In this document: in pieces, positions 35,301-49,721 of the stretch
Numbering within the stretch: the stretch's first letter is position 1
How the letters are laid out: every line of letters starts with the position of its first letter
The notes under the pieces: model-generated
What the model was told of the DNA's origin: nothing
Database searches by the model: none
What the model saw: the letters and a program-made list of their open reading frames with translations, nothing else
Translations under genes and position numbers: made by a program
Assembly: GCF_001540865.1 (NCBI RefSeq)
Contig: NC_033633.1
Span: 6,106,175-6,170,174, forward strand
Length of the DNA: 64,000 nucleotides
Direction of reading: 5' to 3'
From: Ananas comosus
Lineage: Eukaryota; Streptophyta; Magnoliopsida; Poales; Bromeliaceae

Positions 35301-37132
35301 GTTTTGAGTCAAGTTGACTTATGGCTTATTTTGGGCTAAGTGAGCCAAGTTGGACTACATGGGTTTTTAGTTAGTGGGTCAAAAGAGGAAAAAAAGAGAG
35401 CTTCTTCTCTTAAGCTTCTAAGAGGGTGTTTGGTCTAGCTTTTAAAAAGCGCTTTTGGGCTGAAAAGTGATTTTCGGCTCAATAGAGCGTTTGGCAACTT
35501 ACTTTTAAAATCTGATTCTACTTTTTAAAATCAAAAAACTGATTTTGAAGGCCCCAGAATCAGAAGAAGAAAAAAGCTGCTTCTTGAAATCTGATTTTGA
35601 TTTTGGATTAAAACTTCAATTTTTAATTTTTATTTTAATTTCAATATTTAAATTTAAATTTTATTTTAATTTTTAATTTTCAGATTCATTTTTGAATTTT
35701 TAAATTTTAACATTTAAATTTTAAATTTTGAAAAATAGATTTCAAATTTTAAATTTTAAATTTTAATTTAAAATTTCAAATCGAAAATTTTAGATTTCAA
35801 ATTTTCAAAGTTAAAATTTCAAATTTCAAATTTCAATGTAAAAATTTAAAATTTTTAAATTTCAAATTATAATATTTAATCTTCAAATTATAAATTCAAA
35901 TTTTTAAATTTTAAATTTTAAAATTTTAAATTTTAAATTTTAATATTCAAATTTTAAATTTTAAATTTTAAATATTAAAATTTTAAACATTTAAAATTTT
36001 AAACATTTAAAATTTTAAACTTTAAATTTTAAATATTCAAATTTTAAATTTTTAAATTTTAAATTTCATAATTATTTTAAATTTTAAATTAAATATATTT
36101 TTTAATATTATTTATTATTTATACTTCATAATATTATATTTTACATTTACATTTAAATTAAATTTTAAATTTTTTATTTAGCATCTTTAAATTAAAATTA
36201 AATTCTATATTTAAAGTTTGAAATTTAATGTTAATTATATTTTCTATATTAAAATTTTATATTTTAAAATTCATAATTATATATATTTTTAAATTTATAT
36301 TTATATTTTTAAATTTTAAATTTCATAATTATTTTAAATTTTAAAATTTTATATTATTATTTAAATTAGATTTTAAATTATTTTAAAATAAAATTTAATA
36401 AAAATATTAATTTATGCAAACATCAAAAAAAAATTGCCAAACAGCTTTTCAAAATCAATTCAGAAAAATCATTTTTATCTAAACTCTGCCAAACGCTATA
36501 CAACTTTTAACCAAAATCATTTCTCCAAACCAAAATCACTTTTTCAGAAATCACTTTTTCAAAAGTTAGGCCAAACATGCCCTAAATTCTCTTTGTTTTG
36601 GAGTTTCTCTCAAGTGCAAGAGAAATGTGAAAGAGGATCCAAAGGTGGTTGGATTTTTGCTAGGTTTGAGGTGGGTGACCTCTAATCTACCTCTTCTCCT
36701 CTCTTGTGAACATTCATTGTAAGGTGTTTTGATTGAATGTTCATTTGGTCTTTTTCGATTTTCATTATATGGTATTTTGGATACTCTTCGTGAAGTTATT
36801 TAATTTTATATGTGGAATTGTTTGAGATTATTATTGTGAGCTTTCTATTTCTCCATTCTTGTCTTCTTCGGTGGTTGTGCGATCTTAGGTGTGTAGGAAA
36901 CTTGAATTTTCGGTTTCTACACAGCGGAGGAAAGGGTGCGCTCGGGTTGGAGCTGGTTCTACTTTTCTCTTCACACAATACTAATTAAGCATAGATTTAT
37001 AGAAACTAATAGTACAAATAACAAATACTTTTTTCCATCTCTCTAAGAGGACAAAACTTGAGCAGAGACTGATGCGTTGGAGAGCTTCCAATATGCTATA
37101 ATGTGTTAGTGTTTGCACATATTTTAAATAAT

Positions 37133-37186
<54 letters not shown>

Positions 37187-38525
37187 CATAAACCTGAACT
37201 CGTTTTAAATCCGCTATGGAGAAATGATCCGATGTTAGTCATGTGAAAAGCTATATACTTTTATTATCGATACTAACCCTCTAATCCAAACTAATCCAGG
37301 GGCGTCCTTTTCTTCTGTAATCTTGTCACTTCTAATTTTAGAATACTAAAATCCAAAAAAGAAAATTTCAAATTATAGAGAAAAGGATTACTGTTTGTAA
37401 TCCTTCAACCCTCTTTATTGGTTATTAACATATCATTTCTCTTATCCTTTAGATCACTATTTCCACAAGTTTCTAAAAACGAATTTCAAATTGATTAAAA
37501 AATATTCAAAATTAAAATTTTAAGATATGTGCAAGAATTAATATGTGGTAATGGATCGGAGACTTTCGAACAGTATTAGGGAGCTTCCCACTCAAGTTTT
37601 TTTTTTTTTTTTTTTTTTTTCTCTAAGAGCACGCTAGTGTATGCGTTTAGAATTTCAAATCCCTAATGTAAAATTTAGAAATCGAAAATTAAGTTGCAAT
37701 AATTTAAGGAATACCATAATTATGCACAGAAGGAAACTAGACTAAAAGGTGTATATATTTTTTTGGTCCTCATACTACTATGAGGGTTGTGACAGTTTAG
37801 CCGTCAAATTTTAATTTGTTGTAATTTCTGATTCGAAGTATGAGGCGCGTAATCCTTTAGCCCTCAAATTTTAATTAATTGTATTTTCTGGCTCGAATCA
37901 TGAGGCATTCAATATTTTAGTTCTCAAACTTACTGATTTGTAGCAAAATTCTATTTACTGATGAAACAATAATTAAGGTGCTATGCCATTTTGATAGTAG
38001 TAGCCCATCAATACTTATTCCAAAATAATTTGGTTGTAAGACTTGATTGTAATAATTTTGAAAATTTGCGACACACCGTATATATGGTTTGAGCCAGAAA
38101 GGACAATGAATTAAAGTTTGAGGAATAAAGTGTCGCGCGTCCTATGATTTGAGGACAAAAAAGTGTAATTTACCGTATATCTTTACCTTCTTTGAAAGCG
38201 GGTGCTGCTGTCTGTGAAGTAGATGACCCCACTATCCTGATCAATATCAAGGCTATTGGTGAAGCGAAATGGAAGGCCCTGGGCTTGTGTTGCAATTGGC
38301 CTGGTTGCATTGCTCTTATCCTTCCCCTCGCCATCCGGATCACCCACCACCCGTAGCCCTAGATATGCATCAGCCACATAGAGTTCCCCTGTTCTCTCGT
38401 TGAACTGCAACCCTAACGGGCGCCCGCACTCGTGCTCTCGCTTTGGATCCTGAGAGCCTCTGCACTTATCCAACCTTCAAAATCAAAAGCATACATCATT
38501 AATTATTACTTTCTCTTACCTTAAA

Positions 38526-38582
<57 letters not shown>

Positions 38583-41500
38583 AAACAGAGAGAGCTAGTT
38601 AGGTAACAATGCATGCAGGTGGAGACCTCACTCATCTATAACCCATCTTGAAACCATTAAAAAAAAAAGCTTAAGAATTATATGAGCTTTTATCTTTGGT
38701 TACATTGTGTAAAAGTCGTGTGCTCACAACAATCGAAGAACATGAGAAAATTAGGATTGAGTGGTTAATTTAGCAATTTGATTGTTTATGTGATATATTT
38801 TAGGATGTGTTTGGTTCGCGCTATCCTTTTTAGATTCCTAGTAATCTAATAGGAATAAAAAAATATGACGGTATTTGGCTAAACGCACTAAGTAATCTAG
38901 TTGGTAATACTGAATTTACTTGGGAATAAGATGCATCCCAAAATACTCATCTCATCCCTTTAAGGGAGGGTGGGTATCCTTATGTTAATGGATTGGAATA
39001 ATTATAATATGTCTTATCTCTTTCTTTCTTTCCACTTACCGGCTAATTGGTATTATTTTTCTTTACACTCTAACATCATATCTCTCTCTAAACTTATCTT
39101 TTTCTTTTTAAACTTCAACATTTTTTCTCTCTATAAATTAAGCTATTTCTCCCCCTCTTTTTCTAAAATCTCAACCCTCTCATTTTCTCTAATCTCAACT
39201 CTATTTCTCTTCCTATTTTTTAAATTATGCTCTCTCTTCCTAACCTATATTCTCTTTCTCTTTTTTCTAAAAAGATGTTGAAATTTTTTATAGTATTATT
39301 TAAAATTAAATAAATAAATAAATTATATATTTTTTGTATTCTTAAATAATATGACTAAATAATATGATCGTACGAATCAAACACCGAAATACTATATTCT
39401 TAGTAATAGAATGAATAGAAATAAGAATCTTGGATATCTTTTTACTCATAGTAATCTTTCATAGTGCGAACCAAACGCGCCTTTAAAGTATTCTTTTTTT
39501 TCCTTTTTAACATCCGTTCACTACTTACTTTGATTGTTTTTGTTTACTTTGGTCAAGAGACCTGCAATTCATCATTGTAACAATCTGAAGAATAAAGGAG
39601 TAGAGTAGTTAAAAGGAGTAGTAAAAGTGGTAGCTTTACTAGTTAAGCGAGGAATAAGGGCAACAGCAGGGTGGAGAGGAGCGAGCTCGGCGGAGCAATC
39701 CGGCGAGAGGCTGTGCGGGCGGAACTCCGGCAGGGCGTCATTGGAGCTAGGTCATCATCGGAGCGATTTGGCGACGGGGCTAGGGCATCATCGGAGCTGA
39801 GGAGGAAATAGAAGGATCGAGAAGGAAGAAATGGGGTCAGACAGAATCTAGATAGCTGGTGGATCAGGTGGGCCGGATCTCGGATCGGAGGAAAAATGTG
39901 AACCCAAGACCGGCCGGGCGGTGGGTAGTGCGGAGAAGGGCTATCCGACGCCCGTTTGCCCGTTTATAGGCAGATCGGGTGGCCCGAACCTTGGATCGGG
40001 GGGAAATGGCAAACCCAAGACCCACCGGGCAATGAATAGTGCGGAGAAGGGCAACCCGAGAACCGCTTACCCGACTTCCAGGCAATTTGGACCAAACAAG
40101 CCCACTCAAGGCCCACAAGGCATCAGAATTCAACCCGTCAGGCCTCATTCCCCATTTTGACAAATTGCAGTTTAGCCCTCGTAGACTAGGTGTTTTTCAT
40201 TCCAGTTCAATTTACTAAGTAGTATAAATACCATATTATCATGTAAAACAGGATAGGAATGAAATGAATTAGCATCTTTTTCCCAAAAAGTTCTTCTCCT
40301 CTAAACCCTTCTTCTCCCATTCTCCTCTATCTCTAATTCCCCACTTCTAATCTCTATCCCAACTACTTATCTCTCTCTCTCTCTGAGATCTCTGGTGTTT
40401 GACTGTGGAGGCTTGTCGACAGCTNTGCGGACCAGGATCGAGGCAAGGGCGTCGCGAGTTAGAGCCCTACCCGACGTGCTGAGCTAGAGGTGCCCTACTG
40501 CAGGTAGATGTTTTGTTTCGAGTTTATATACATAGTTGACTTAACTCGCCAGTGCGAGTAGCTCTGTATTTTGGATCCGAACTATGTATATGAAACTCTG
40601 TTTTATATAGCTTCAGTTTTCTCTAGCAGCTCTCTACTACTGTTTGTAGTAGTGTTTGATTTACAGGTACAGCTATCGCTTCGTATACAGGGGAAATTCC
40701 TTTGTATATGGCGGATTTGTCGGCGTGCCCGGGGAAAGTGTAATCCGGGGCGTGACACTCTCTCTCTCTGCACTGATAATCTCCCCAATTCTCATCTTTA
40801 TTTTTCCAATTCCCACCTATCTCTACCTCTACTTTCATCTCTTTCCCTTACCTCTTCTAGCCTCAGTTGCCTCAGATCCGTATCGGGGGCACTATAATCA
40901 TTTTGGAAGAGGATTTTCGCATATTCAAATTAACAATCCACCAACCAATTGCTAATAATAATGCTAAAACCGCCGCCATCTAAAAGTGTTGGTCGGTGTA
41001 TTTCGTGGTTTTGAGATCCGGGTGGATTTAAGTACCATTTTGAGCATAAAATGTGTGTGTATTCTGACCTACAAGCACGATCATTTTTTTTTTTTCTAAA
41101 AGAAGCTCAAAACAAATTGAAACTTGAAGGACCACAAAATTTGCACAAGGGTGACGACCTTTTTTCTAAAAGAGCTCAAAACAAATTGAAACTTGAAGGA
41201 CCACAAAATTTGCACAAGGGTCTCAACCCCCCCCCCCAATGATCTTATTCTACCCGTTTGCTATTGTGAAATAAAGTGGTATAACTATTAGATTTTAAAG
41301 TGTTTTTCTATATATATATATATATATATATATAGAGTTCGGCTGCTATGCTATCGATAGCACCAAGTACTTGGTGCTATCAAGTTTTCTTCCGTTAGAT
41401 TACTCTCTTTGATTATTTTTACCCGTTAGATTATACTATTCAAACAACTACCCACTCAACCCTACGACACCCACATCATCCTAACCGTATATTTCTCAAT

Positions 41501-43573
41501 CCAACAGCTAAAAATTCAATAGCACTAATAATTTGGTACTATTGATAGTATTCCAGCCTAGTTTTATATATATATAGAATTGAGCTAGAATATTTTTAGA
41601 AGTATCACCGCCTTGGTACTTCTAGATTTCTAGCCCTTAGATCTACTCCTTGATCTACTCCTTCATTACTAATAACTATTGGATCAAACACTATTCCACC
41701 TACCACCACCTTACACCATCATCCCAACCCTACATCTCTCCATCCAAAGATTAAAAACTCAAAAGCACCAACCTCTTGGTGCTTTTGGGAGTATTCTAGC
41801 TCGACTATATATATATATATATAGGCTACTATACTATNTTATGTTAATGGATTGGAATAATTATAATATGTCTTATCTCTTTCTTTCTTTCCACTTACCG
41901 GCTAATTGGTATTATTTTTCTTTACACTCTAACATCATATCTCTCTCTAAACTTATCTTTTTCTTTTTAAACTTCAACATTTTTTCTCTCTATAAATTAA
42001 GCTATTTCTCCCCCTCTTTTTCTAAAATCTCAACCCTCTCATTTTCTCTAATCTCAACTCTATTTCTCTTCCTATTTTTTAAATTATGCTCTCTCTTCCT
42101 AACCTATATTCTCTTTCTCTTTTTTCTAAAAAGATGTTGAAATTTTTTATAGTATTATTTAAAATTAAATAAATAAATAAATTATATATTTTTTGTATTC
42201 TTAAATAATATGACTAAATAATATGATCGTACGAATCAAACACCGAAATACTATATTCTTAGTAATAGAATGAATAGAAATAAGAATCTTGGATATCTTT
42301 TTACTCATAGTAATCTTTCATAGTGCGAACCAAACGCGCCTTTAAAGTATTCTTTTTTTTCCTTTTTAACATCCGTTCACTACTTACTTTGATTGTTTTT
42401 GTTTACTTTGGTCAAGAGACCTGCAATTCATCATTGTAACAATCTGAAGAATAAAGGAGTAGAGTAGTTAAAAGGAGTAGTAAAAGTGGTAGCTTTACTA
42501 GTTAAGCGAGGAATAAGGGCAACAGCAGGGTGGAGAGGAGCGAGCTCGGCGGAGCAATCCGGCGAGAGGCTGTGCGGGCGGAACTCCGGCAGGGCGTCAT
42601 TGGAGCTAGGTCATCATCGGAGCGATTTGGCGACGGGGCTAGGGCATCATCGGAGCTGAGGAGGAAATAGAAGGATCGAGAAGGAAGAAATGGGGTCAGA
42701 CAGAATCTAGATAGCTGGTGGATCAGGTGGGCCGGATCTCGGATCGGAGGAAAAATGTGAACCCAAGACCGGCCGGGCGGTGGGTAGTGCGGAGAAGGGC
42801 TATCCGACGCCCGTTTGCCCGTTTATAGGCGGATCGGGTGGCCCGAACCTTGGATCGGGGGGAAATGGCAAACCCAAGACCCACCGGGCAATGAATAGTG
42901 CGGAGAAGGGCAACCCGAGAACCGCTTACCCGACTTCCAGGCAATTTGGACCAAACAAGCCCACTCAAGGCCCACAAGGCATCAGAATTCAACCCGTCAG
43001 GCCTCATTCCCCATTTTGACAAATTGCAGTTTAGCCCTCGTAGACTAGGTGTTTTTCATTCCAGTTCAATTTACTAAGTAGTATAAATACCATATTATCA
43101 TGTAAAACAGGATAGGAATGAAATGAATTAGCATCTTTTTCCCAAAAAGTTCTTCTCCTCTAAACCCTTCTTCTCCCATTCTCCTCTATCTCTAATTCCC
43201 CACTTCTAATCTCTATCCCAACTACTTATCTCTCTCTCTCTCTGAGATCTCTGGTGTTTGACTGTGGAGGCTTGTCGACAGCTCTGGAGAGTGTCGGGAC
43301 AAGTCCGAGTCGCGTTGACGTCAAATAGACGAAAAACGGACTCCGTGCGACGCGAGGGCAGCATTCAGCGAAGGAATCTGCAAAATAGCAGATTTTCCTG
43401 CTTGCTGTACCGGTACAAGACTATGCTGTACCGGTACAACCAGCGCGGGGAATGCTTGCTGTACCGGTACAAGGGTTTTCTGTACCGGTACAAGCTACGC
43501 GCACAAATTTAGCTGCTCTCGGGTTGGCTCTTGTACCGGTACAGGAGCCCGTGTACCGGTACAAGGGAGTTGN

Positions 43574-43619
<46 letters not shown>

Positions 43620-46600
43620 TAGAGCTACTATGCTATCGGAAGTATAAAGTAATTGGTGTTTCCAATTTTTTAGCCCTTACATCAAAGATTCTACGGTTGG
43701 GATGATAGCGGCCCCCTTAGGGTTAAGTGGTCCCCATTAGTTAATAATATGTAGCACACTGGACCTTTGTAAATTGCGAGGTTCGAGAGTTTGATGTGTA
43801 CTCCGAACTTTTTCACACTTGGTGGAAGGCCGTAGACGGTATTCCGGCCTAAAAGTTCGATCTCTAGAGTTTTGACTTTGTCCTGAGAGTTTTCACTCTC
43901 GGGGACCGGTCCCTGATATGAGAGATCGGACCCCTCAGAACAGTGTTGCGGCAGCCGGCGAGGCAACCGATCCCTGGCGGGTTAGATCGGTCCCCGAGCG
44001 CTTTTTCGCGGGGAGAGACCAGTCCCACGCGGGGAGAGACCGGTTCCCGAACGTTGGATTTTTGGGTTCGACCTGAGAGACCGGTCCCATGCGGGGAGAG
44101 ACCGGTCCCCCCTAGGCGAAATTGCCCAGTCCGGGCTGATGCAAGGATTGAAATGTTGGGTGACCTAGGTGGATTTTGTGCATGAGGGGGCTTTTAGAGC
44201 CACTTCTCCTCTCTCTTTCTCATATTTCTCACCCTCTCAGATCCTCTAGAGAGAGAAGAAGAAGAAGAAGAAGAAGAGGAGAAGGATAGCAAGCTTGGAG
44301 ACTTTGGAGCATCTCCCTCTCCCTCGTTTCTCACTTTTGGAGGCTTGGGGCTTGTGGTTAGAGCTTGTTAGTGGATCCATCTTCAACCTTAGAAGATTTG
44401 GAGCTTGCGTGGAGGCATCTTGAGAGGTTAGTATCTTGATTCTAACCTTTGATCCTTATTTTGGTAGGTTTTACCATATGAAACCCTAGATTTGGATTTT
44501 AGGGTTAGATTTAGGGATTTTCAATTTGAGGGCTTTGAGACTCAATTGATTGACTTAGAACCTTTCTCTAGGTTGGATTGGAAGGGTTCTTGCCTCCATT
44601 TGGAGTTTGAGAGAGGATTTCGTCACTTGAGGTGAGTCTCCTCCATTTTAGCCTAGGTTGCTTGTTGATTGAGTTTAGGGTTGATCGTAAGGTTCATTTA
44701 ACCCTTGTTCCTACATCTTTAGAGTGCTAGGGGGCTAGTGGACACCTTCGTCGGAGCGTACGAAGGGTTTTGGTATCATCGGTGGATTTGGCTTCATGAA
44801 CACGGGGCAAAATGGCCCCTATGTTTTCTATACTTGTCGTAAAGTATTTTTGAATGCAAATCCATGCTAAATATGAATTATGTGAATTTTAGAACACTTA
44901 AAATGCATGCCTCATGTATGATGAAAATTTTACTCTATATAGTAGAGCCTTATGGATATGCTGCATGCATGTGAAAAGTAATCGCATTAGCGAGTGAAAA
45001 ACTTATCTTCTATATTTAAAATGACTCATATTATGCATTCGGGAATATAGTTACCATGCTTGGACTTATTGAACAATAGTGTCATAAAGGGGCACTTGAA
45101 ACTAGTAAACTATGAAACTACAACATAGAGACATGATGACAAAGTGATAGGCCATCGGACATATACTATTTTCCATGTTGGAGACATGATGACATAGTGA
45201 TGGGCCGTCGACGCAGTTGACTTATATTCCATATTTTGACATGAGGACTTAGTACTTGAGACATACTGATACGCATGCTTGCCATTGTGCTCATTCGCAC
45301 ATGCTTGTGAGGGTCGCTCCCTACAGCCAGCACTCCGGAGTTGGCCATCGCGATATGTTCGCCGTGCGGGATTGGGCGCCGAAGTGGATTGTCATGGAAA
45401 AGGCTCATTGCTAGGGTGGGGATGCTGACTACTACGGGGCCATTAGGTACGGTAAAGCCAGACAGCCTTCGGATGGGTCTTATGCTAGACAGCCTTCGGG
45501 TGGGTCTTATCAAAGTTGAACTTTAAACAGTCAAAGTGACAAGTGGACATTGACTAGAATAGTAAACAATGACATCTTTACTATTTACATTGTGAACGTT
45601 GGGTTAGTTGCATACTTATGCATTTACATGTGGGATACTCTTGTGCACATACTTATAGTAGTTGCTTTCTTACTTATGCAAATCATGCTAAGTAAAGACA
45701 TCATGGTTGAGTAGTATTCATATTTATTTCCTAGTTGTTCTTACCGCTTTTGCTTGTACTTATACACTGACCCATTTTTGTAGCTTTTGGGCCTAGTGGC
45801 GCATTTCAGTGAAGTCAGTAATTGCCCACTGGGAACTATTATTTAATAGTTCTCACGCCCCTGTTTCTATGTTTCTTTTCACAGCCTTCGGCACCGGCGG
45901 AGGCACGGGATCACTGCAAGGGAGTCGCGTAACTAGTTAGCGGGGAGCTACTTTTGAGCTTATGTGGTTTATTCTTTCCTTTTGTACTAGAGAGAGAGAG
46001 AGATTTTGAGTACCATGTATAGAGAGACCACCTATATACTCTTTATGTTTAAGTTTTGTATTTGGGATTTTCCTTTGTACTACTTTATGGCTTTATTAGT
46101 GGATTTCAGTTTATACTTCCCCCTTTGTGTAGAACTTAGTTATTTACTTTGCTCTGATATCGTTAGATTTCTTTATTCTACTGCTTTATTTATCGTTTTT
46201 TTTTAGACGTCTTATATGTTTTAGACATATGGCGGGTCTGGGCACGCGCCGGGCGGGCTTCCGCTGGGTCCCGGGGCGTGACATAATATTAATCCAATGG
46301 TTAGAAATGATCAATGGGGTTGATCTACGGGCTAAAAAATTGAAAGCACCAACTACTTTATACTTGCGATAGCATAGTAGCTCTACTCTTTATATATATA
46401 TTTTATATATATTTTAAGTATATGTCCGGCTCTATGCTATTTAGCACGAAGCACTTGTGACTACGAAGTTTCCAGCCGTAGATTACTTTTTGATTATTTC
46501 ACCGTGGAGATATACTATTCAAACACCACCCACTCAACCTAGAGCTCACTCACCTAACCGCGCACATCTTCTTAATTCAAAAGGTGGTTAAAATGTTAGC

Positions 46601-48212
46601 ACAATGATTTGTGCCATTATTATGATTATTATATAATATATATATTATATAGATATTTATTATATATAAAGTCGGCCTGGGATACTATCTTATCACGGCA
46701 TTTGGTACTTCAAGTTTTTCTGCCGTTGATTAGACTTATATTTTCACCGGTGTGTCGACTTATACTATTCAATAAACTTTGCACTCAACCTAGGGGGGCC
46801 ACTCATGACCGTAATCACACATCTTTTAATCCAAGGCAGAACTATGAGCACAATGTCATTGGTACTATTAATAGTATTACAGGCTAGTTAATATATATAG
46901 TTATTATATTATAATATATAGTATAGTATATTATGTATAGTGTACGGATCTATCTTTCGAGAGTCGAGCTTCGTACTTGTAGTTGTTTTCTATGGGTTTC
47001 CGATTCGGGCGTCGGCATCCATTAGACATGATATCTATTGCTATTAGAATATTGAAACAAATTCATATTTTTTGACTTGTTTGCCTATGTGAACGAGTAG
47101 CCTCAATGAAGGCTGAAATAAATTTTATAACCAAATAGAATGAATGACTCAATTCAATTGGAAGTATTGTTTTGCTATTGTGTTAAGATAGATTTTTATT
47201 AAAGTTTCATTGTAATTTGGTACTTCTACACCGTTGACTTAAAACGTGTCACATTCAGCGTTAAATAGTCTTTTATGAGACATGTGATCGCTTGTATAAA
47301 TGATGTACGAATTATTAAAATTTGGTTTTTAGATAGTTTCTTCAATAGATAGATTATGTTACGGCGCGGCGTCGTCGAATTTGGATGTCTATATCGAAAC
47401 AATTAATACGGAGGCCTTCGTGTTTCGAATGCGAAGAGTATCTCTCTCTCTTCATTCTTCTGACGCTTATTATATTTTAATATTTATATATATTTTAGAA
47501 TTGATGGAATACTATTCATAGGTAAAACGCTCTTTTTGCTATCAATGTTTTTAAACCATTGATGAAAAATGTGGCGTCAGGATGATATTAGTCAGTAGAG
47601 TTGGCGTGGTCTCCTAGTGTTGTTGGTCCCATTGGAGTTATGAGTATTTATCGCATGGTTGAATAATGAAAAGAGTTGATCATTGAAGGCCAAAAATGGG
47701 TGAACAATGGATTTGCTATATAGTACCAGATCCACTCTATAAATATTTTTAATTTAAATTTAATTTTATTATTTTATATATAGAGGAGAGATCGAGTGCC
47801 ATGGAGGAGATATGTTAGTGTGATTATTCCTTGGTCTGCATAGACGGAAGAGAAAGTCAGAATAGCTCAAGAGTTTACGAGCATGAGAAGATGGCTATTA
47901 GGAGATGAGAGGGAGAGAGACTCGGCAGAGTGAATGAGGGTCTGAAAGAGAGACGAGAGAGAGAGAGAGATAGGCGGTACTGTGCTATTAGCTTGTGGCT
48001 CCTAGGTATCTAAACACTTTATTATTTGTATGTGGTTGGTATAGGTTGAGGAGGATAAATGGGAGATTTCAAGAGAAGAGATAAGAACCTTAATTCTTTT
48101 CAATTTCTCTTTTCTTTCTCATCCTAGCTTCATCAAAATTGATGGATGGGTTAGACTTAGGGCCAAAGGGCTGCATGTTTCTCTTAATGCACAATAACCT
48201 ACTCTTCTCTTT

Positions 48213-48280
<68 letters not shown>

Positions 48281-49683
48281 GGGTTAATTGCATACACGTC
48301 CCCGCAAATATAGTGAATTGCAGATATATTCCTGCAAAACTCAACTTTCAAAAGTTATCCCTGCAAAAGTCCTAATGTATTCAGATATGTTCCTCTGGTT
48401 AAGATCCGTTAGAAAACTATTTATTTTTTAATAGTGGATTCGTGAAATAACATTTTTGCCCTCTTCCTCTGTTTCTTCCTTTTCGGGCTGCGGGAGCGAA
48501 CGACGGTGGCGGCGACGTTGCAGAGCTTGTCGGATCGGCAGCACGAGCAGGAGGTACGTCGCCCGTACGCCCCAATCGCGCGCAGCATCTCCCCGATCAC
48601 AAACTTGGAGAGCACAACAATGGTAGATCCCGCCCCAGAAGCCCCGTGGTGAACGCGGCGAGGCCGTAGATGATGGTGGATCCCACCCCCTTGCTCGCCC
48701 CCGTTGTCCCCGAGGAGTAAAGCAGCGTCGCAGGGTCGTCCTGGCACACGAGCTCGCGTATCGGGTAGGGAATGGGGTTGGGGTCGGGGTCGGGATGGGC
48801 CGTGATCATGTCGGCGATGGTGCAGAGCATCCGGGGATCGTCATTGGCAGTAGGGGCCAGGCGGGACTCATCGAGAAGGACGGCAGGGCGTGGAAGGAGC
48901 TTGGGGATGAGGGCACGTGGGGTGAAGGCAACGACGGGGCAGCGTCGACGACCTCCTTGGCGATCTCAACGAGGGTGTTGAGGGGTAGTGGTGAGCACGG
49001 CGCCGAGGCCGTCAGAAGCGCTCGTGACGATGGCCCACGAGGGCACGATGATCACGGCTCCTTCTTCGCCGCGATCGCTCGCCGCATCTCCTCCCTCGCC
49101 GGCGATGACGACGATGACGATGACGACTCCGACAAGCAGAAGAGGAAGAGGAAGAGGAAGTGGAAGAGGGGTAAAATTGTAAATTCACCTTATTAATTAA
49201 CCATGATTAGGCATTTTAGCTGTGGTTAATTAAGTTTCTCCAATGGATTCTAACGACAGGGACATCTAAATACATTAAGATTTTTACAGGGATAACTTAT
49301 GAAAGTTGAGTTTTACAGGAATATATCTGTAACTCACTATGTTTGCGAGGACGTGTATACAATTAACCTTATATATATATATATATTTATATAATATATA
49401 TATATATATTTATTACTATATACTATATATATATAATAATATAGAGTAGGCCGTAATCTTGTAAAAGTTCATGGGGGTGATACTTGTGTGTTTTTAACCC
49501 TTGGATGGAGAGATTGACGGTTGAGATGATGGTGGTAAGGTGGTGGTAGGTTGGTGGTAGGTGGAATATGATGTTTACATCCAAGGGCTATTAAATAATC
49601 GAAAAGTAGATCCAATGCGTTAAAATCTAATAGCACCTATGTTGGCTGATACTGGTAAAAGTATCATAGCCTCAACTCTATAT

Positions 49684-49721
<38 letters not shown>

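Larger units (their letters stand above)
40426..41837. other. 1.4-kb contig bounded by Ns, probably misplaced
   Basis: The segment lies between Ns at 40425 and 41838, inside a perfect-overlap duplicate. It begins with LTR-like sequence ending in ATCCGGGGCGTGACA (about 40743-40757), has a direct repeat of AGCTCAAAACAAATTGAAAC (about 41104 and 41171), then two (TA)n-embedded MITEs. Confidence 0.6.
43615..46392. mobile_element. (TA)n-embedded Micron-like MITE interrupted by a solo LTR
   Basis: The left half (43615-43749, GAGCTACTATGCTATCGGAA) and right half (46289-46392, ending GCGATAGCATAGTAGCTCTA) are complementary ends of one element. The LTR at 43750-46283 was inserted between them. Joining the halves across the TAATA duplication gives the usual internal order of the family. 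Confidence 0.7.

Noticed and set aside
39864..40163. Frames in the GC-rich part of the 1445-bp duplicate, on both strands
   Set aside because: Short, repeated in both copies because the DNA is duplicated, and composed of repeated TTxCGGAGAAGGG units; no protein family seen.
43406..43563. CRISPR-like array
   Set aside because: The repeats are 12-bp palindromes with irregular spacers in a plant LTR context; there are no cas genes and the organism is eukaryotic.
48795..49196. Plus-strand frames in the Pack-MULE
   Set aside because: Opposite strand to the 4CL-like fragment and without any motif; the Asp-rich stretch comes from GACGAT repeats.
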